From positions 11,087 through 75,086 of the forward strand of contig CAJUIP010000016.1 in the NCBI GenBank assembly GCA_910586315.1: a DNA stretch of 64,000 nt, given 5' to 3'. How positions within the stretch are numbered: the first letter of the stretch is position 1; every line of letters begins with the position of its first letter. Both the position numbers and the translations under genes were made by a program. Under the pieces are notes generated by a model that searched no databases, was not told where the DNA came from, and saw only the letters and a program-made list of their open reading frames with translations. The stretch is from an uncultured Lachnospiraceae bacterium (lineage in GTDB: Bacteria > Bacillota > Clostridia > Lachnospirales > Lachnospiraceae). This document shows, one piece after another, positions 36,275-44,585 of this stretch.

Positions 36275-37486
36275 TTATAAAAGAATCACAGACCGGGTAA
36301 ATTCATTTTTTATGGATTTCCCGGTTTTTATTTCGCATATCATGCGGTAAAGCTCAGAGGTGAGAAGGTGTTTTTCAAAGAGCCGCAGGGCTTCCCCGGA
36401 AAGATTGGAGGAGGCATCGGCTGTTTTTGTGATAACGGGAACTTCAGAATTCTTTTTAAGCTCTGTAAGGAGCGGCGCGGCATCCTTTCGAAACCCCAGG
36501 ATCCTCAGCCAGGGGCACATGTCCATCTCTTTAAAGGAGGAGAGATCCTGTTTTGTGATTCCGAGCGTAACATTGAGGAGACTGCGGCTTACGCGGGTGT
36601 ACGTGTACTGCCGGTCTTTGGAGGCAGCAGTAAGCTTTCTTGCGGGAAGAAAGTGCAGCCTGTTTTTATAAAGCTTTGCCGCCAGATCCTTTGGCATACC
36701 GGAAGCGTCTTCCAGCTGCTTTCGGGAAGCGTTTAAAAGCTTTTCATTTAAAACCGCGGAAAAATCGTCAAAGGTTACGGCGGGGCAGCCCTCTTTTTCA
36801 AAACAGGTGAAAAAGGCATCCGGCAGGATCTTCATAAGAAATTCCGGATCATTTTCTTCAATGGCTTTTCGCGCCGCCGTGGCTGAGGCAAAAGAACCAT
36901 TGCGGTTTTCGCTGTGATAGCCGGGATCTGTGCGCGCTATGGTAAAGGGTTCCATGGGAGAATGCAGATCTTTTAAGGCCTTCAGATATTCTATCCCCAG
37001 GATGTCGTTGGGAGAGGAGGGAACCGCGCCGTATCCGGCTGTTTCATATGCATCGGCGCGGGCCATGGGCCAGGACAGCCCTTTTTTTAAGCCCTGGCGG
37101 ATCAGAGAGGAGATTTCCTCCGTTTCCGTATCCATACATTCCGCCTGGGATTTTAGAAAATCAAGATTTCCGCATTCGCTTCCAAAAGATAAAATATCCA
37201 CAACTCCTGACTTTTCCAGGGAAGACACCGCGCACCCGGCAAAGTCCGCGGCGCTTGATATAGCGCCGAACACAGGAAGCTCAAAAACCAGGTCGGCTCC
37301 GGACATAAGAGCAGTTTGGGTCCGGAGATATTTGTTAAAAATTGCGGGTTCTCCCCGCTGGACGTAATCACCGCTCATGATCACCACAAGATAATCTGCA
37401 CCCGTCTGTCTTCTGGTTTCCGCCATATGATATCTGTGTCCGTTATGAAACGGATTGTATTCTGCAATGATACCGGCTGTTTTCAT
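36275..37486 (-). CDS. tmcAL: tRNA(Met) cytidine acetate ligase (YlbM family)
   Basis: This 403-residue protein begins MKTAGIIAEYNPFHNGHRYH, with the nucleotidyltransferase motif HNGH near residue 17. ADYLVVIMSGDYVQRGEPA and TGADLVFELP-like strands follow, typical of TmcAL/YlbM. The family adds acetate from acetyl-AMP to the wobble cytidine of elongator tRNA-Met, forming ac4C. The ATG at 37486 is chosen because GGGGG lies 5 bases upstream. It is convergent with the methyltransferase gene. It also lies near pta and ackA, which control the acetate pool, although a functional link is not implied by sequence. Confidence 0.92.
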   Translation of the reverse strand: MKTAGIIAEYNPFHNGHRYHMAETRRQTGADYLVVIMSGDYVQRGEPAIFNKYLRTQTALMSGADLVFELPVFGAISSAADFAGCAVSSLEKSGVVDILSFGSECGNLDFLKSQAECMDTETEEISSLIRQGLKKGLSWPMARADAYETAGYGAVPSSPNDILGIEYLKALKDLHSPMEPFTIARTDPGYHSENRNGSFASATAARKAIEENDPEFLMKILPDAFFTCFEKEGCPAVTFDDFSAVLNEKLLNASRKQLEDASGMPKDLAAKLYKNRLHFLPARKLTAASKDRQYTYTRVSRSLLNVTLGITKQDLSSFKEMDMCPWLRILGFRKDAAPLLTELKKNSEVPVITKTADASSNLSGEALRLFEKHLLTSELYRMICEIKTGKSIKNEFTRSVILL

Positions 37487-37520
37487 AGAAACCCCCATGC
37501 CTGCCATCAGGCACCACCAT

Positions 37521-37648
37521 GAATGAAAGGGTTTCCTATGAGCCTCCGGCGGATGTGCAGAAAACGGGAGTGGAAGATGCCGCTTCGCGGCCCCGTTTTC
37601 GCACGTTCAGCGCCGGAGCGCTGAACTTTCATAGAAATCCTTTCATAA
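37521..37648. repeat. Large imperfect hairpin between tmcAL and darA
   Basis: ATGAAAGGGTTTCCTATGA pairs with TCATAGAAATCCTTTCAT at the ends. GCCTCCGGCG faces CGCCGGAGC, GTGCAGAAAACGGG faces CCCCGTTTTCGCAC, and CCGCTTCGCGG closes the apex. A separate small hairpin GTTCAGCGCC/GGAGCGCTGAAC lies in the right arm. About 128 bases, gene-free, between divergently transcribed genes. It may be a diverged MITE-like copy. Confidence 0.6.
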
Positions 37649-37707
37649 ATGTATGTTAAAATCACGTAAATATTATATAATAAATGAGAATTTAAGGCAA
37701 TATTAAA

Positions 37708-37736
37708 TTGTTATCTGTAAGAAAATGTGATATACT
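37708..37736 (+). promoter_or_regulatory. Sigma-A-type promoter for darA
   Basis: TTGTTA and TATACT are separated by 17 bases, 62 bases upstream of the darA start. A GGGTGC/GCACCC hairpin lies in the short leader between them. Confidence 0.6.
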
Positions 37737-37797
37737 GAAAGAAAAGCCGGGTGCAGCCCGAGGAGAAGCACCCCCTGAAAGAAAGGATTGATGATTC

Positions 37798-38130
37798 ATG
37801 AAACTGATTTATGCCATTGTCCGTTATGATAACGAAGATGAGGTCATTAACGCATTGACTAAAAAACACTTCAGCATTACAAAGCTTGCCACAACAGGAG
37901 GCTTCCTGAAGAAAGGAAACACCACGTTAATGATCGGTACAGAAGCTGACCGCGTGAAAGAAGCCATTGAAATCATTAAAAAAGAATGCGGAAAACGCCA
38001 GAAAATTACAGTCAATATGCCGTATATTTCCGGTTCCACCATGATGAACTGTGCCACTATGCCTATGAACGTGGAGGTGGGCGGCGCCACGATCTTTGTC
38101 ATTGACGTGGAAGAATATGAGAAAATCTAA
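37798..38130 (+). CDS. darA: c-di-AMP receptor DarA (PstA), PII-like
   Basis: This 110-residue PII-like protein of the DarA/PstA family binds cyclic di-AMP. It begins MKLIYAIVRYDNEDEVINAL and has the characteristic TKLATTGGFLKKGNTTLMIG (T-loop base, ligand pocket) and a glycine-rich end VEVGGATIFVIDVEEYEKI. Length and motifs match the family fully. It is a trimeric cytosolic sensor whose downstream target is unknown. It has its own promoter and precedes pta by 157 bases. Confidence 0.95.
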   Translation: MKLIYAIVRYDNEDEVINALTKKHFSITKLATTGGFLKKGNTTLMIGTEADRVKEAIEIIKKECGKRQKITVNMPYISGSTMMNCATMPMNVEVGGATIFVIDVEEYEKI

Positions 38131-38207
38131 AGCTCCTTTGGAGCAGGCGTTCGGCTTCCGCTGAATGATAAGTATTGAAAAAAGTGCAAAAAAATGCCAA
38201 AACCTGC

Positions 38208-38236
38208 TTGTATCGTATATTTTGCTGATATATAAT
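38208..38236 (+). promoter_or_regulatory. Sigma-A-type promoter for pta-ackA
   Basis: TTGTAT and a consensus TATAAT are separated by 17 bases, 51 bases upstream of the pta start. Confidence 0.7.
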
Positions 38237-38287
38237 AAAAGCAGGTATGAACCAATAAAACGGAAACAAGAAGGGAGTATACGAACC

Positions 38288-39289
38288 ATGTCATTCATTG
38301 ATCGCATGAAGGAGAAGGCAAGACAGGACAAGCAGACGATTGTTCTGCCGGAGAGCAATGATAAGAGAACTCTGATCGCTGCCGCCCAGGTCCTGAAAGA
38401 GGGTACTGCCGACCTTATCATGGTAGGTAAGGAAGAGAAAATTATGGATGGTGCTCACTGGCTGGAAGTGGATCTCACCGGTCTTCAGGTTGTGGACCCG
38501 GATACGGATAAAAACTTCGAGCATTATGCAGAGACTCTGTTCGAGCTTAGAAAGAACAAGGGAATGACTCTTGAAAAAGCGAAGGAGACCTTAAAGAGCG
38601 ATTATATCACCTATGGCGTTATGATGGTGAAGGCAAAAGACGCAGACGGACTTGTTGCCGGCGCATGCCACGCAACTGCCGATACCTTAAGACCTGCGCT
38701 TCAGATCCTTAAAACAGCTCCGGGAACGGAACTGGTATCCGGTTTCTTCATTATGGACGTTCCCAATTGTTCGTATGGCGCAAACGGAACCTTCCTGTTC
38801 GCAGACTGCGGTTTGAATCAGGATCCCACCGCGGAAGAGCTTGCCGCTATCGCAGAAAGCAGTTCAAAGAGCTTCCGCGCCCTGGTTGGTGAGAAGCCAA
38901 TTATCGCAATGCTGTCCCACTCCACAAAGGGAAGCGCAAAGCATGCCCTGGTTGACAAGGTGGTAAATGCGGTAAATATTGCACATGAAAAATATCCGCA
39001 GCTTGATCTGGACGGCGAGCTTCAGCTTGATGCCGCGCTTGTTCCCTCCGTAGCCAAGTCCAAGGCCAAGGGAAGCGATGTGGCAGGCCATGCAAATGTT
39101 CTTATTTTCCCGAATCTGGACTGTGGAAATATCGGTTACAAGCTGGTTCAGAGACTTGCGAACGCAGAGGCTTACGGCCCTATGCTTCAGGGAATCTCAA
39201 GACCGGTCAACGATTTATCCCGTGGATGTTCCGCGGAGGATATCGTAGGCGTCGTTGCATTAACAGCCGTGCAGGCTCAGATGTCTTAA
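38288..39289 (+). CDS. pta: Phosphate acetyltransferase
   Basis: This 333-residue enzyme is the short (PtaC-type) phosphotransacetylase converting acetyl-CoA and phosphate to acetyl phosphate. Family marks are RQDKQTIVLPESNDKRTL at the start, ADGLVAGACHATADTLRPALQI near residue 120, and a C-terminal ANVLIFPNLDCGNIGYKLVQRL with GPMLQGISRPVNDLSRGC. The ATG at 38288 is the expected family start; an upstream in-frame ATG would add 41 unrelated residues. ackA follows 31 bases downstream, giving the acetate/ATP branch of mixed fermentation. Confidence 0.97.
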   Translation: MSFIDRMKEKARQDKQTIVLPESNDKRTLIAAAQVLKEGTADLIMVGKEEKIMDGAHWLEVDLTGLQVVDPDTDKNFEHYAETLFELRKNKGMTLEKAKETLKSDYITYGVMMVKAKDADGLVAGACHATADTLRPALQILKTAPGTELVSGFFIMDVPNCSYGANGTFLFADCGLNQDPTAEELAAIAESSSKSFRALVGEKPIIAMLSHSTKGSAKHALVDKVVNAVNIAHEKYPQLDLDGELQLDAALVPSVAKSKAKGSDVAGHANVLIFPNLDCGNIGYKLVQRLANAEAYGPMLQGISRPVNDLSRGCSAEDIVGVVALTAVQAQMS

Positions 39290-39320
39290 TCAATAATAAT
39301 TTTTTGAAGGAGTTATTCAA

Positions 39321-40511
39321 ATGAATATTTTAGTTATCAACTGCGGCAGCTCTTCCTTAAAATACCAGTTAATCAATTCCGATACCGAGGCTGTTTTGGC
39401 AAAGGGACTCTGTGAGAGAATCGGAATCGAAGGAAGCCAGATCACATACCAGCCGGCGGACGGAGAGAAGGAAGTAAACGTTTCTCCCATGCCGACCCAT
39501 ACACAGGCAATCAAGCTGGTGCTGGACGCTTTAACCAACGCAAAGACCGGCGTAATCGCAAGTCTTGCAGAGGTTGGCGCCGTTGGACACCGTGTGGTAC
39601 ATGGAGGCGAGAAGTTTACATCTTCTACGCTTCTGACGGAGGAAGCCATAGCCGCAATTGAAGAGTGTAACGATCTTGCGCCGCTTCATAACCCGGCAAA
39701 CTTAATCGGTATCCGTGCGTGTCAGGAATTAATGCCCAATGTTCCCATGGTGGCTGTTTTCGATACCGCTTTCCATCAGACAATGCCGGAGGAGGCTTAC
39801 CTCTACGGCCTTCCCTATGAATACTATGAGAACTACAAAGTAAGAAGATATGGGTTCCACGGAACTTCCCACAGCTTCGTTTCCAAGAGAGCCGCTGAGG
39901 TTGCAGGAAAGCCCTATGAAGACTTAAAGATTATCGTTTGCCACCTTGGAAACGGCGCCAGCCTTTCCGCTGTCAAGAACGGTAAATCCGTAGATACCAG
40001 CATGGGCTTAACTCCTCTTGAGGGCTTAATCATGGGAACGCGTTCCGGTGATATGGACCCGGCGATTATGGAATACATCGCAAAGAAAGAAAATCTGGAC
40101 ATTGCAGGCGTAATGAACGTTCTCAATAAGAAATCCGGTGTTCTTGGTCTGTCGGGAGTATCCAGCGACTTCCGTGATCTTGAGGAAGCCGCCAATGCCG
40201 GAAACGCCCGCGCAGAAAAGGCGTTAAAGGCATACAACTACCGTGTAGTCAAATACATCGGCGCTTATGCCGCTGCTATGGACGGCGTGGATGTGATCGC
40301 GTTTACCGCAGGCCTTGGAGAGAACGGAAAGACCACCAGAAAGGCAATCTGTGAGCATCTGACCTATCTTGGCATCAAGATTGATGACGAAGCAAACAGC
40401 GTGAGAGGAAAGGATATCGTAATTTCCACTCCGGACTCCAAAGTTCAGGTTATGGTGATTCCGACAAACGAAGAGCTGGCGATTGCCAGAGAGACACTGG
40501 CACTTGTTTAA
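39321..40511 (+). CDS. ackA: Acetate kinase
   Basis: This 396-residue acetokinase makes acetate and ATP from acetyl phosphate. ASKHA-fold signatures are visible: MNILVINCGSSSLKYQL at the start, VGHRVVHGGEKF near residue 90, YGFHGTSHSFV near 175, CHLGNGASLSAVKNGKSVDT near 205, and AFTAGLGENGKTTR near 322. The AAGGAGTT ribosome binding site precedes the ATG. It is co-transcribed with pta. A stem (GCCTGTCCTGAA with TTTCAGGACGGGC, 40558-40597) follows but lacks a good T-run. Confidence 0.97.
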   Translation: MNILVINCGSSSLKYQLINSDTEAVLAKGLCERIGIEGSQITYQPADGEKEVNVSPMPTHTQAIKLVLDALTNAKTGVIASLAEVGAVGHRVVHGGEKFTSSTLLTEEAIAAIEECNDLAPLHNPANLIGIRACQELMPNVPMVAVFDTAFHQTMPEEAYLYGLPYEYYENYKVRRYGFHGTSHSFVSKRAAEVAGKPYEDLKIIVCHLGNGASLSAVKNGKSVDTSMGLTPLEGLIMGTRSGDMDPAIMEYIAKKENLDIAGVMNVLNKKSGVLGLSGVSSDFRDLEEAANAGNARAEKALKAYNYRVVKYIGAYAAAMDGVDVIAFTAGLGENGKTTRKAICEHLTYLGIKIDDEANSVRGKDIVISTPDSKVQVMVIPTNEELAIARETLALV

Positions 40512-40602
40512 TCGAATGTAAGGGAAGTTAATCAGGTGTAAGGGAAGATGAAATACGGCCTGTCCTGAAGATATGAAAACATAGTTTCAGGACGGGCTGT
40601 TC

Positions 40603-40686
40603 CTGTATATTTGCACAGGAAATCTGTATGTTTACACAGGAAACTTGTATGTTTGCACAGGAGGCCTGTATATTTACACAGGAGGA
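40603..40686 (+). repeat. Four tandem 21-bp units upstream of the envelope operon
   Basis: Four units with consensus YTGTATRTTTRCACAGGARRM run head to tail. Variation is confined to a few positions. The last two units contain AGGAGG-like sequence, and the last one ends 19 bases before the ATG at 40706. The unit length is a multiple of three, so an open frame passes through with a seven-residue repeat, but the signal-peptide start lies after the array. Confidence 0.85.
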
Positions 40687-40705
40687 AAGGAACAGATTGA
40701 TAAGA

Positions 40706-41479
40706 ATGAAAGTAAGGAATGGTATCATTGGTGTGGCATTGCTGGCGATGTTTTCCATGCCTGCTATGGTAAGCTATGCGGATGATTACGGGCCGGGGGT
40801 GGAAGATGTGTCCTCTGCGTCCTTTGCCCCGTCTTTTTCTGTGGAGCGTTTTGCCCTTCCGGAAGACGCCGGAATGCTTGTGGTGGTGGAAGGCACGGAA
40901 GGAAGCAATTGTAACGTATATGTTTACGAGCGCAATGAGGCTTCCCAAAACTGCTGGATTTTAAAAATAGAAACACCGGGATATCTGGGAAGAAACGGCA
41001 TGAGCAATCATCGGACAGAGGGAGATAAAACCACTCCCATCGGTCTTTTCCAGATGAATACGCCCTTTGGACAGGCGGACCCGCAGGATGGCTTTCCTGA
41101 AACTTACATGAAAGTGAACGCGGACTATGTTTGGACCGGGGATACGAATCGTCTGGTAAAAAATCCAAAAGCAGACGGAGAACATGTGGGAACCGCCGGA
41201 TATTCGGAATATTACGATTATGTGATCGATATGGGATACAACAAAAACGCAGTCGCTAAGAAAGGAAGCGCCCTGTTTCTGCACTGCCATGGCCATAACC
41301 GGACGGACACCTCCGGCTGCGTGTCCATTGAAAAATCAAAAATGGAAGAGATCATAAAGCTTTATGGGGCCTGTGGAGAAGGCAATTCCTATATTGCTCT
41401 GGCGCCGTCCGGAACCTTTGAAGGGATTTATGACTCCTATGGGAGCAATTCCGGGCTGTCGCCGGAAGGGGAGTTTTAG
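40706..41479 (+). CDS. Secreted L,D-transpeptidase (YkuD)-like protein
   Basis: This 257-residue exported protein has a signal peptide MKVRNGIIGVALLAMFSMPAM...SYADD. The mature domain resembles YkuD/ErfK L,D-transpeptidases: GDKTTPIGLFQMN near residue 112 and a catalytic region LFLHCHGHNRTDTSGCVSIE, with Cys205 in SGCVS. These enzymes cross-link or modify peptidoglycan stem peptides through a cysteine acyl intermediate. A TTG at 40697 has a better-placed GGAAAGG site and may be the true start. It is the first gene of a cell-envelope gene run. Confidence 0.8.
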   Translation: MKVRNGIIGVALLAMFSMPAMVSYADDYGPGVEDVSSASFAPSFSVERFALPEDAGMLVVVEGTEGSNCNVYVYERNEASQNCWILKIETPGYLGRNGMSNHRTEGDKTTPIGLFQMNTPFGQADPQDGFPETYMKVNADYVWTGDTNRLVKNPKADGEHVGTAGYSEYYDYVIDMGYNKNAVAKKGSALFLHCHGHNRTDTSGCVSIEKSKMEEIIKLYGACGEGNSYIALAPSGTFEGIYDSYGSNSGLSPEGEF

Positions 41480-41546
41480 ACCGGGTTTGCTGCGCCGGGT
41501 ATTGGACTTAAAATGAAATGTAAAAATGGCAGACGGAGGATGTGGG

Positions 41547-42659
41547 ATGAAAAAGAGAATACTTTTTTTGGCTGCTGTTTTTACAGCAATACTGAATATA
41601 CAAGTCTTGGCCGGAGAGCTGAAAAAAGACAGTACAGGCATCTGGTATCAGAATGATGATGGTTCCTTTGCCACAGGATGGCTGCAGAGCTCTGACGGGA
41701 GCTGGTATTTTTTTGAGGACAGCGGCTATGCAAAAACCGGATGGTACGAGGAGAACGGAAGAAAATACTACTTCCGCCCGGAAAACGGCCGCCTTGCGGC
41801 AGGATACGCAACGGTTTTGGACAAAAAGCTTTACTATTTTGACGAAAACGGTGTCAGCCGGAAAATGGGAAGCTCTTATACGGGCTGGCTTAAGGATGAT
41901 TCCAGCTGGTATTACCAGAATGCTGACGGCTCCCTTGCCCGCAGCGACTGGCAGAAGATTGACGGAGTCTGGTACTATTTTGATGAAAACGGTTATATGA
42001 AAACAGGTCCCCTGGTTGTGGACGGAGTCCAGTATTATCTGGAGGAAAGCGGAGCCATGGTTATGGATACCACAAAAGAAATTGACGGAATTTTGTATTC
42101 CTTTGGCAGTTCCGGCGTGGGAACTGTGGCGCAAAAGGGAACGGTACCGATTTCTTTAGGCGATCTGGCCTACACCAATCCGGCAGTTCCGCCGGAGGAT
42201 GAGAAAAGTGATGCCCACAGGGAGGCGGACCGGATTGCCGATGATATTCTTTCAAAAATCACCAATACCGGCATGACGAAACGCCAGAGGGCAGAAGCAA
42301 TTTTTGCCTGGGTGCGGAACAATTTCCGCTATGTGGGAAGTTCTGCCACAAGGGATTGGGGACAGGAGGCTTACCAGGGCTTTCGAAGGCATCATGGAGA
42401 CTGCTTTACCTACTTCTCCGTTTCCCATGAACTGCTGACCAGAAGCGGTATTGACAGTATCATGATTGTGAGAAGCACCGACAATCACCATTATTGGAAT
42501 TTGGTTCTGGTGGAAGAGGGATGGTACCATTTTGATACTTGCCCAAGAACAGCCGGAGGATATTTCTGTCTCTGGACAGACGCGCAAATGGAGGCCTATT
42601 CAAAAAAACATAGGAACTGCTTTGCCTTCAACCGTTCCCTTTATCCGAAAATACAATAG
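41547..42659 (+). CDS. Choline-binding-repeat protein with transglutaminase-like domain
   Basis: This 370-residue exported protein has a signal peptide of about 22 residues (MKKRILFLAAVFTAILNIQVLA). About seven cell-wall-binding repeats of the GW-x-x-x-x-G-x-WYYF type follow (about 30-200). After a linker comes a transglutaminase-like domain with the triad Cys286 (GDCFTYF), His315 (HHYWNLV) and Asp330 (HFDTCP). The repeats would hold it to teichoic or choline-like wall polymers. The catalytic domain may be a protease or amide-forming enzyme on wall peptides or proteins. A GACGGAGGA-type site precedes the ATG. Confidence 0.85.
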   Translation: MKKRILFLAAVFTAILNIQVLAGELKKDSTGIWYQNDDGSFATGWLQSSDGSWYFFEDSGYAKTGWYEENGRKYYFRPENGRLAAGYATVLDKKLYYFDENGVSRKMGSSYTGWLKDDSSWYYQNADGSLARSDWQKIDGVWYYFDENGYMKTGPLVVDGVQYYLEESGAMVMDTTKEIDGILYSFGSSGVGTVAQKGTVPISLGDLAYTNPAVPPEDEKSDAHREADRIADDILSKITNTGMTKRQRAEAIFAWVRNNFRYVGSSATRDWGQEAYQGFRRHHGDCFTYFSVSHELLTRSGIDSIMIVRSTDNHHYWNLVLVEEGWYHFDTCPRTAGGYFCLWTDAQMEAYSKKHRNCFAFNRSLYPKIQ

Positions 42660-42670
42660 TCCCAAAACCA

Positions 42671-42700
42671 GAGGGCAGGAGGATGCAGGGCTGGACGGTT
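42671..42700 (+). repeat. REP-like palindromic repeat, partial copy 5
   Basis: Only the right side of the unit remains: GGGCAGGAGGATGCAGGG followed by CTGGACGGTTAA, matching the right half of the copy at 30231-30281. Confidence 0.5.
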
Positions 42701-42757
42701 AATTGCTGTTTTTTCCCGGCTCTAACAAAAACATATGAAAACAAAAGGAAAATTGCT

Positions 42758-42988
42758 ATGGAAGAATTAATCGAAATACTGATGGATATAGACCCTGATA
42801 TTGAGTATGAAACCCATAAGACTCTGATGGATGACGGAATCCTCACGTCCTTTGAACTGGTTTCTCTGGTATCCCAGATTGCCGATACCTTTGGCGTCCG
42901 TATTCCGCCGGAGCAGATCATCCCTGAGAACTTTAATTCTGCTGCCAGAATTTATAAATTAATTGAGAGGCTGGAAGGAGAAGATTAG
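42758..42988 (+). CDS. Carrier protein (DltC-like/PCP), envelope operon
   Basis: This 76-residue acidic phosphopantetheine carrier protein has its attachment serine at Ser31 in DGILTSFELVSLV; the second helix follows as expected. The ending AARIYKLIERLEGED is typical. It lies directly before an MBOAT gene (one base between stop and ATG), and an adenylating enzyme follows three genes later, so it plays the DltC role of holding an activated aminoacyl or acyl group. The motif is T-S-F rather than the D-S-M of classical DltC, closer to peptidyl carrier proteins. Confidence 0.85.
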   Translation: MEELIEILMDIDPDIEYETHKTLMDDGILTSFELVSLVSQIADTFGVRIPPEQIIPENFNSAARIYKLIERLEGED

Positions 42989-42989
42989 G

Positions 42990-44573
42990 ATGCTTTTGGT
43001 TTCCTATGAATTTGCCGTATTCTTCGCAGTTCTGATGCTCTGTTATTTTCTGGCGCCTGATGCCTGGAAACGTTATATTCTTCTGTTTTTCAGTCTGATT
43101 TTTTATCTGTATGGAGGTGCGGTTTTCCTCCTTTATCCGGTGACAACGGCTGTCACAACGTTTTTTCTCGGAAAGAAAATCGGGAAAATGACGGAGGAGT
43201 CAAAGAATTATGTGATGTCCCGGCAGATGGACCGGGAGCAGAAAAAAGATTTTAACTGGGCAGTAAAGCAAAAACAGCGCCGCTTTTTGATATGCGGACT
43301 TGTTTTAAACTTTGGAATTCTTGCGGTTTTAAAATATGTAAAGTTTATTTTTCCCAATGTGGCCTCTGTCTTTGCCCTGCTGGGAATGGAAGGGAAGATG
43401 GAATATGCCGCCTGGGTCCTTCCCCTGGGGATTTCCTATTATACGTTCCAGTCTATGGGATATCTGATTGATGTATATAATAGAAAATATGAACCGGAGC
43501 ATAAATTTTCCGTCTTTTTTCTGTTCCTTTTATTTTTTCCTCAGCTGACTGCCGGACCAATCAGCCGGTTTGATACATTCAAAAATCAGATTACCTCCCT
43601 CAGACGCCCTGCGGGAAAGCAGGTAGTATTTGGAATGGAACGGATGTTGTGGGGGTATTTTAAAAAGCTGGTGATAGCGGACAGGCTGGGCACAGCTGTT
43701 TCAGTCATTACAGGTTCACCGGAAACTTACAGAGGCATCTGGTTTCTGGTGGGAATGGTGATTTGTACTGTCTGGCTGTTTGCGGATTTTTCCGGCGCTA
43801 TGGATATTGTAATCGGAGCTGCCGAGGTATTTAGTATCCGTCTGCCGGAAAACTTTGACAGCCCTTTTTCCTCGAAAAGTCTTGCAGAGCTGTGGCGCCG
43901 ATGGCATATGACTCTGATGCAGTGGTTTAAGGAATATATTTTCTTTCCCGTATCCGCAAGCGGCTTCTGTAAGAATCTTTCTGCCGGCGTGAAAGAGAGA
44001 TTCGGTAAAAAGGCCGCTTCCAGGGTTCCTGTTTATGTGGCAACGCTTGTTGTCTGGTTTGTGACAGGAATCTGGCACGGCGCTTCCTGGAATTTCATTA
44101 TCTGGGGTATGGCAAACGGTATCGTTCTTTTGATTTCCCAGGAGCTTTCCGGTATCTGTAAGGCCTTTGGCCGGAAATATTCTTTTACGGAATCGGTCTG
44201 GTATCAGGGATTTCAGAAGGTACGTACCTTTTTCCTGTTTGCTTTTTTACAAATGTTTCTTTACTATCCGGCCGGAACCGTGTTTTCTCTGGCGGCGGAC
44301 GTTTTTGCCGCTCCTGAGGTACGGAGCCTTTTTAATGGAGGCCTTGCAGACGTTGGCCTTGCGGGTATGGATCTTTTGATTCTCATGTTTGGCGTATGCT
44401 TTATGTGGGTTGCAGGCCGAATGGCGGGAAACGGAGGCATTCGCGAGAAGCTGTGGAAGAAGCCACTGGCAGTCCAGTATGGAACAGTGTTCCTGCTGTT
44501 CCTTCTGGTTCTGGTCACGGGCGTATATGGACATGGTTATTATGCCAGCCAGTTTATCTATAATCAGTTTTAG
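42990..44573 (+). CDS. MBOAT-family membrane O-acyltransferase (DltB-like)
   Basis: This 527-residue polytopic membrane protein is of the MBOAT family. The catalytic histidine lies in VTGIWHGASWNFIIWG (near residue 364). LPLGISYYTFQSMGYLIDVY and FFPQLTAGPISRF in the first half, and FAELWRRWHMTL-like SLAELWRRWHMTLMQWFKEY near 310, are classical family segments. DltB relatives pass an activated acyl group from a carrier protein across the membrane to an extracellular polymer. It is larger than typical DltB (about 400) and resembles AlgI in layout. RBS AAGGAG lies inside the end of the carrier gene. Confidence 0.9.
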   Translation: MLLVSYEFAVFFAVLMLCYFLAPDAWKRYILLFFSLIFYLYGGAVFLLYPVTTAVTTFFLGKKIGKMTEESKNYVMSRQMDREQKKDFNWAVKQKQRRFLICGLVLNFGILAVLKYVKFIFPNVASVFALLGMEGKMEYAAWVLPLGISYYTFQSMGYLIDVYNRKYEPEHKFSVFFLFLLFFPQLTAGPISRFDTFKNQITSLRRPAGKQVVFGMERMLWGYFKKLVIADRLGTAVSVITGSPETYRGIWFLVGMVICTVWLFADFSGAMDIVIGAAEVFSIRLPENFDSPFSSKSLAELWRRWHMTLMQWFKEYIFFPVSASGFCKNLSAGVKERFGKKAASRVPVYVATLVVWFVTGIWHGASWNFIIWGMANGIVLLISQELSGICKAFGRKYSFTESVWYQGFQKVRTFFLFAFLQMFLYYPAGTVFSLAADVFAAPEVRSLFNGGLADVGLAGMDLLILMFGVCFMWVAGRMAGNGGIREKLWKKPLAVQYGTVFLLFLLVLVTGVYGHGYYASQFIYNQF

Positions 44574-44585
44574 GAGGCGGAATCC

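Noticed and set aside
38132..38150. Small hairpin GCTCC-TTT-GGAGC after darA as terminator
   Set aside because: The stem is only five pairs and no T-run follows, so termination is not supported.
40603..40686. Possible CRISPR-like array
   Set aside because: The units are directly adjacent 21-mers with no spacers and no cas genes; it is a plain tandem repeat. No CRISPR array was seen anywhere in the window.
40532..40948. Long - strand open frames with seven-residue repeats opposite the envelope operon start
   Set aside because: The repeats only mirror the 21-bp tandem array; the + strand frame has a signal peptide and a catalytic motif, so the - strand frames are shadows.
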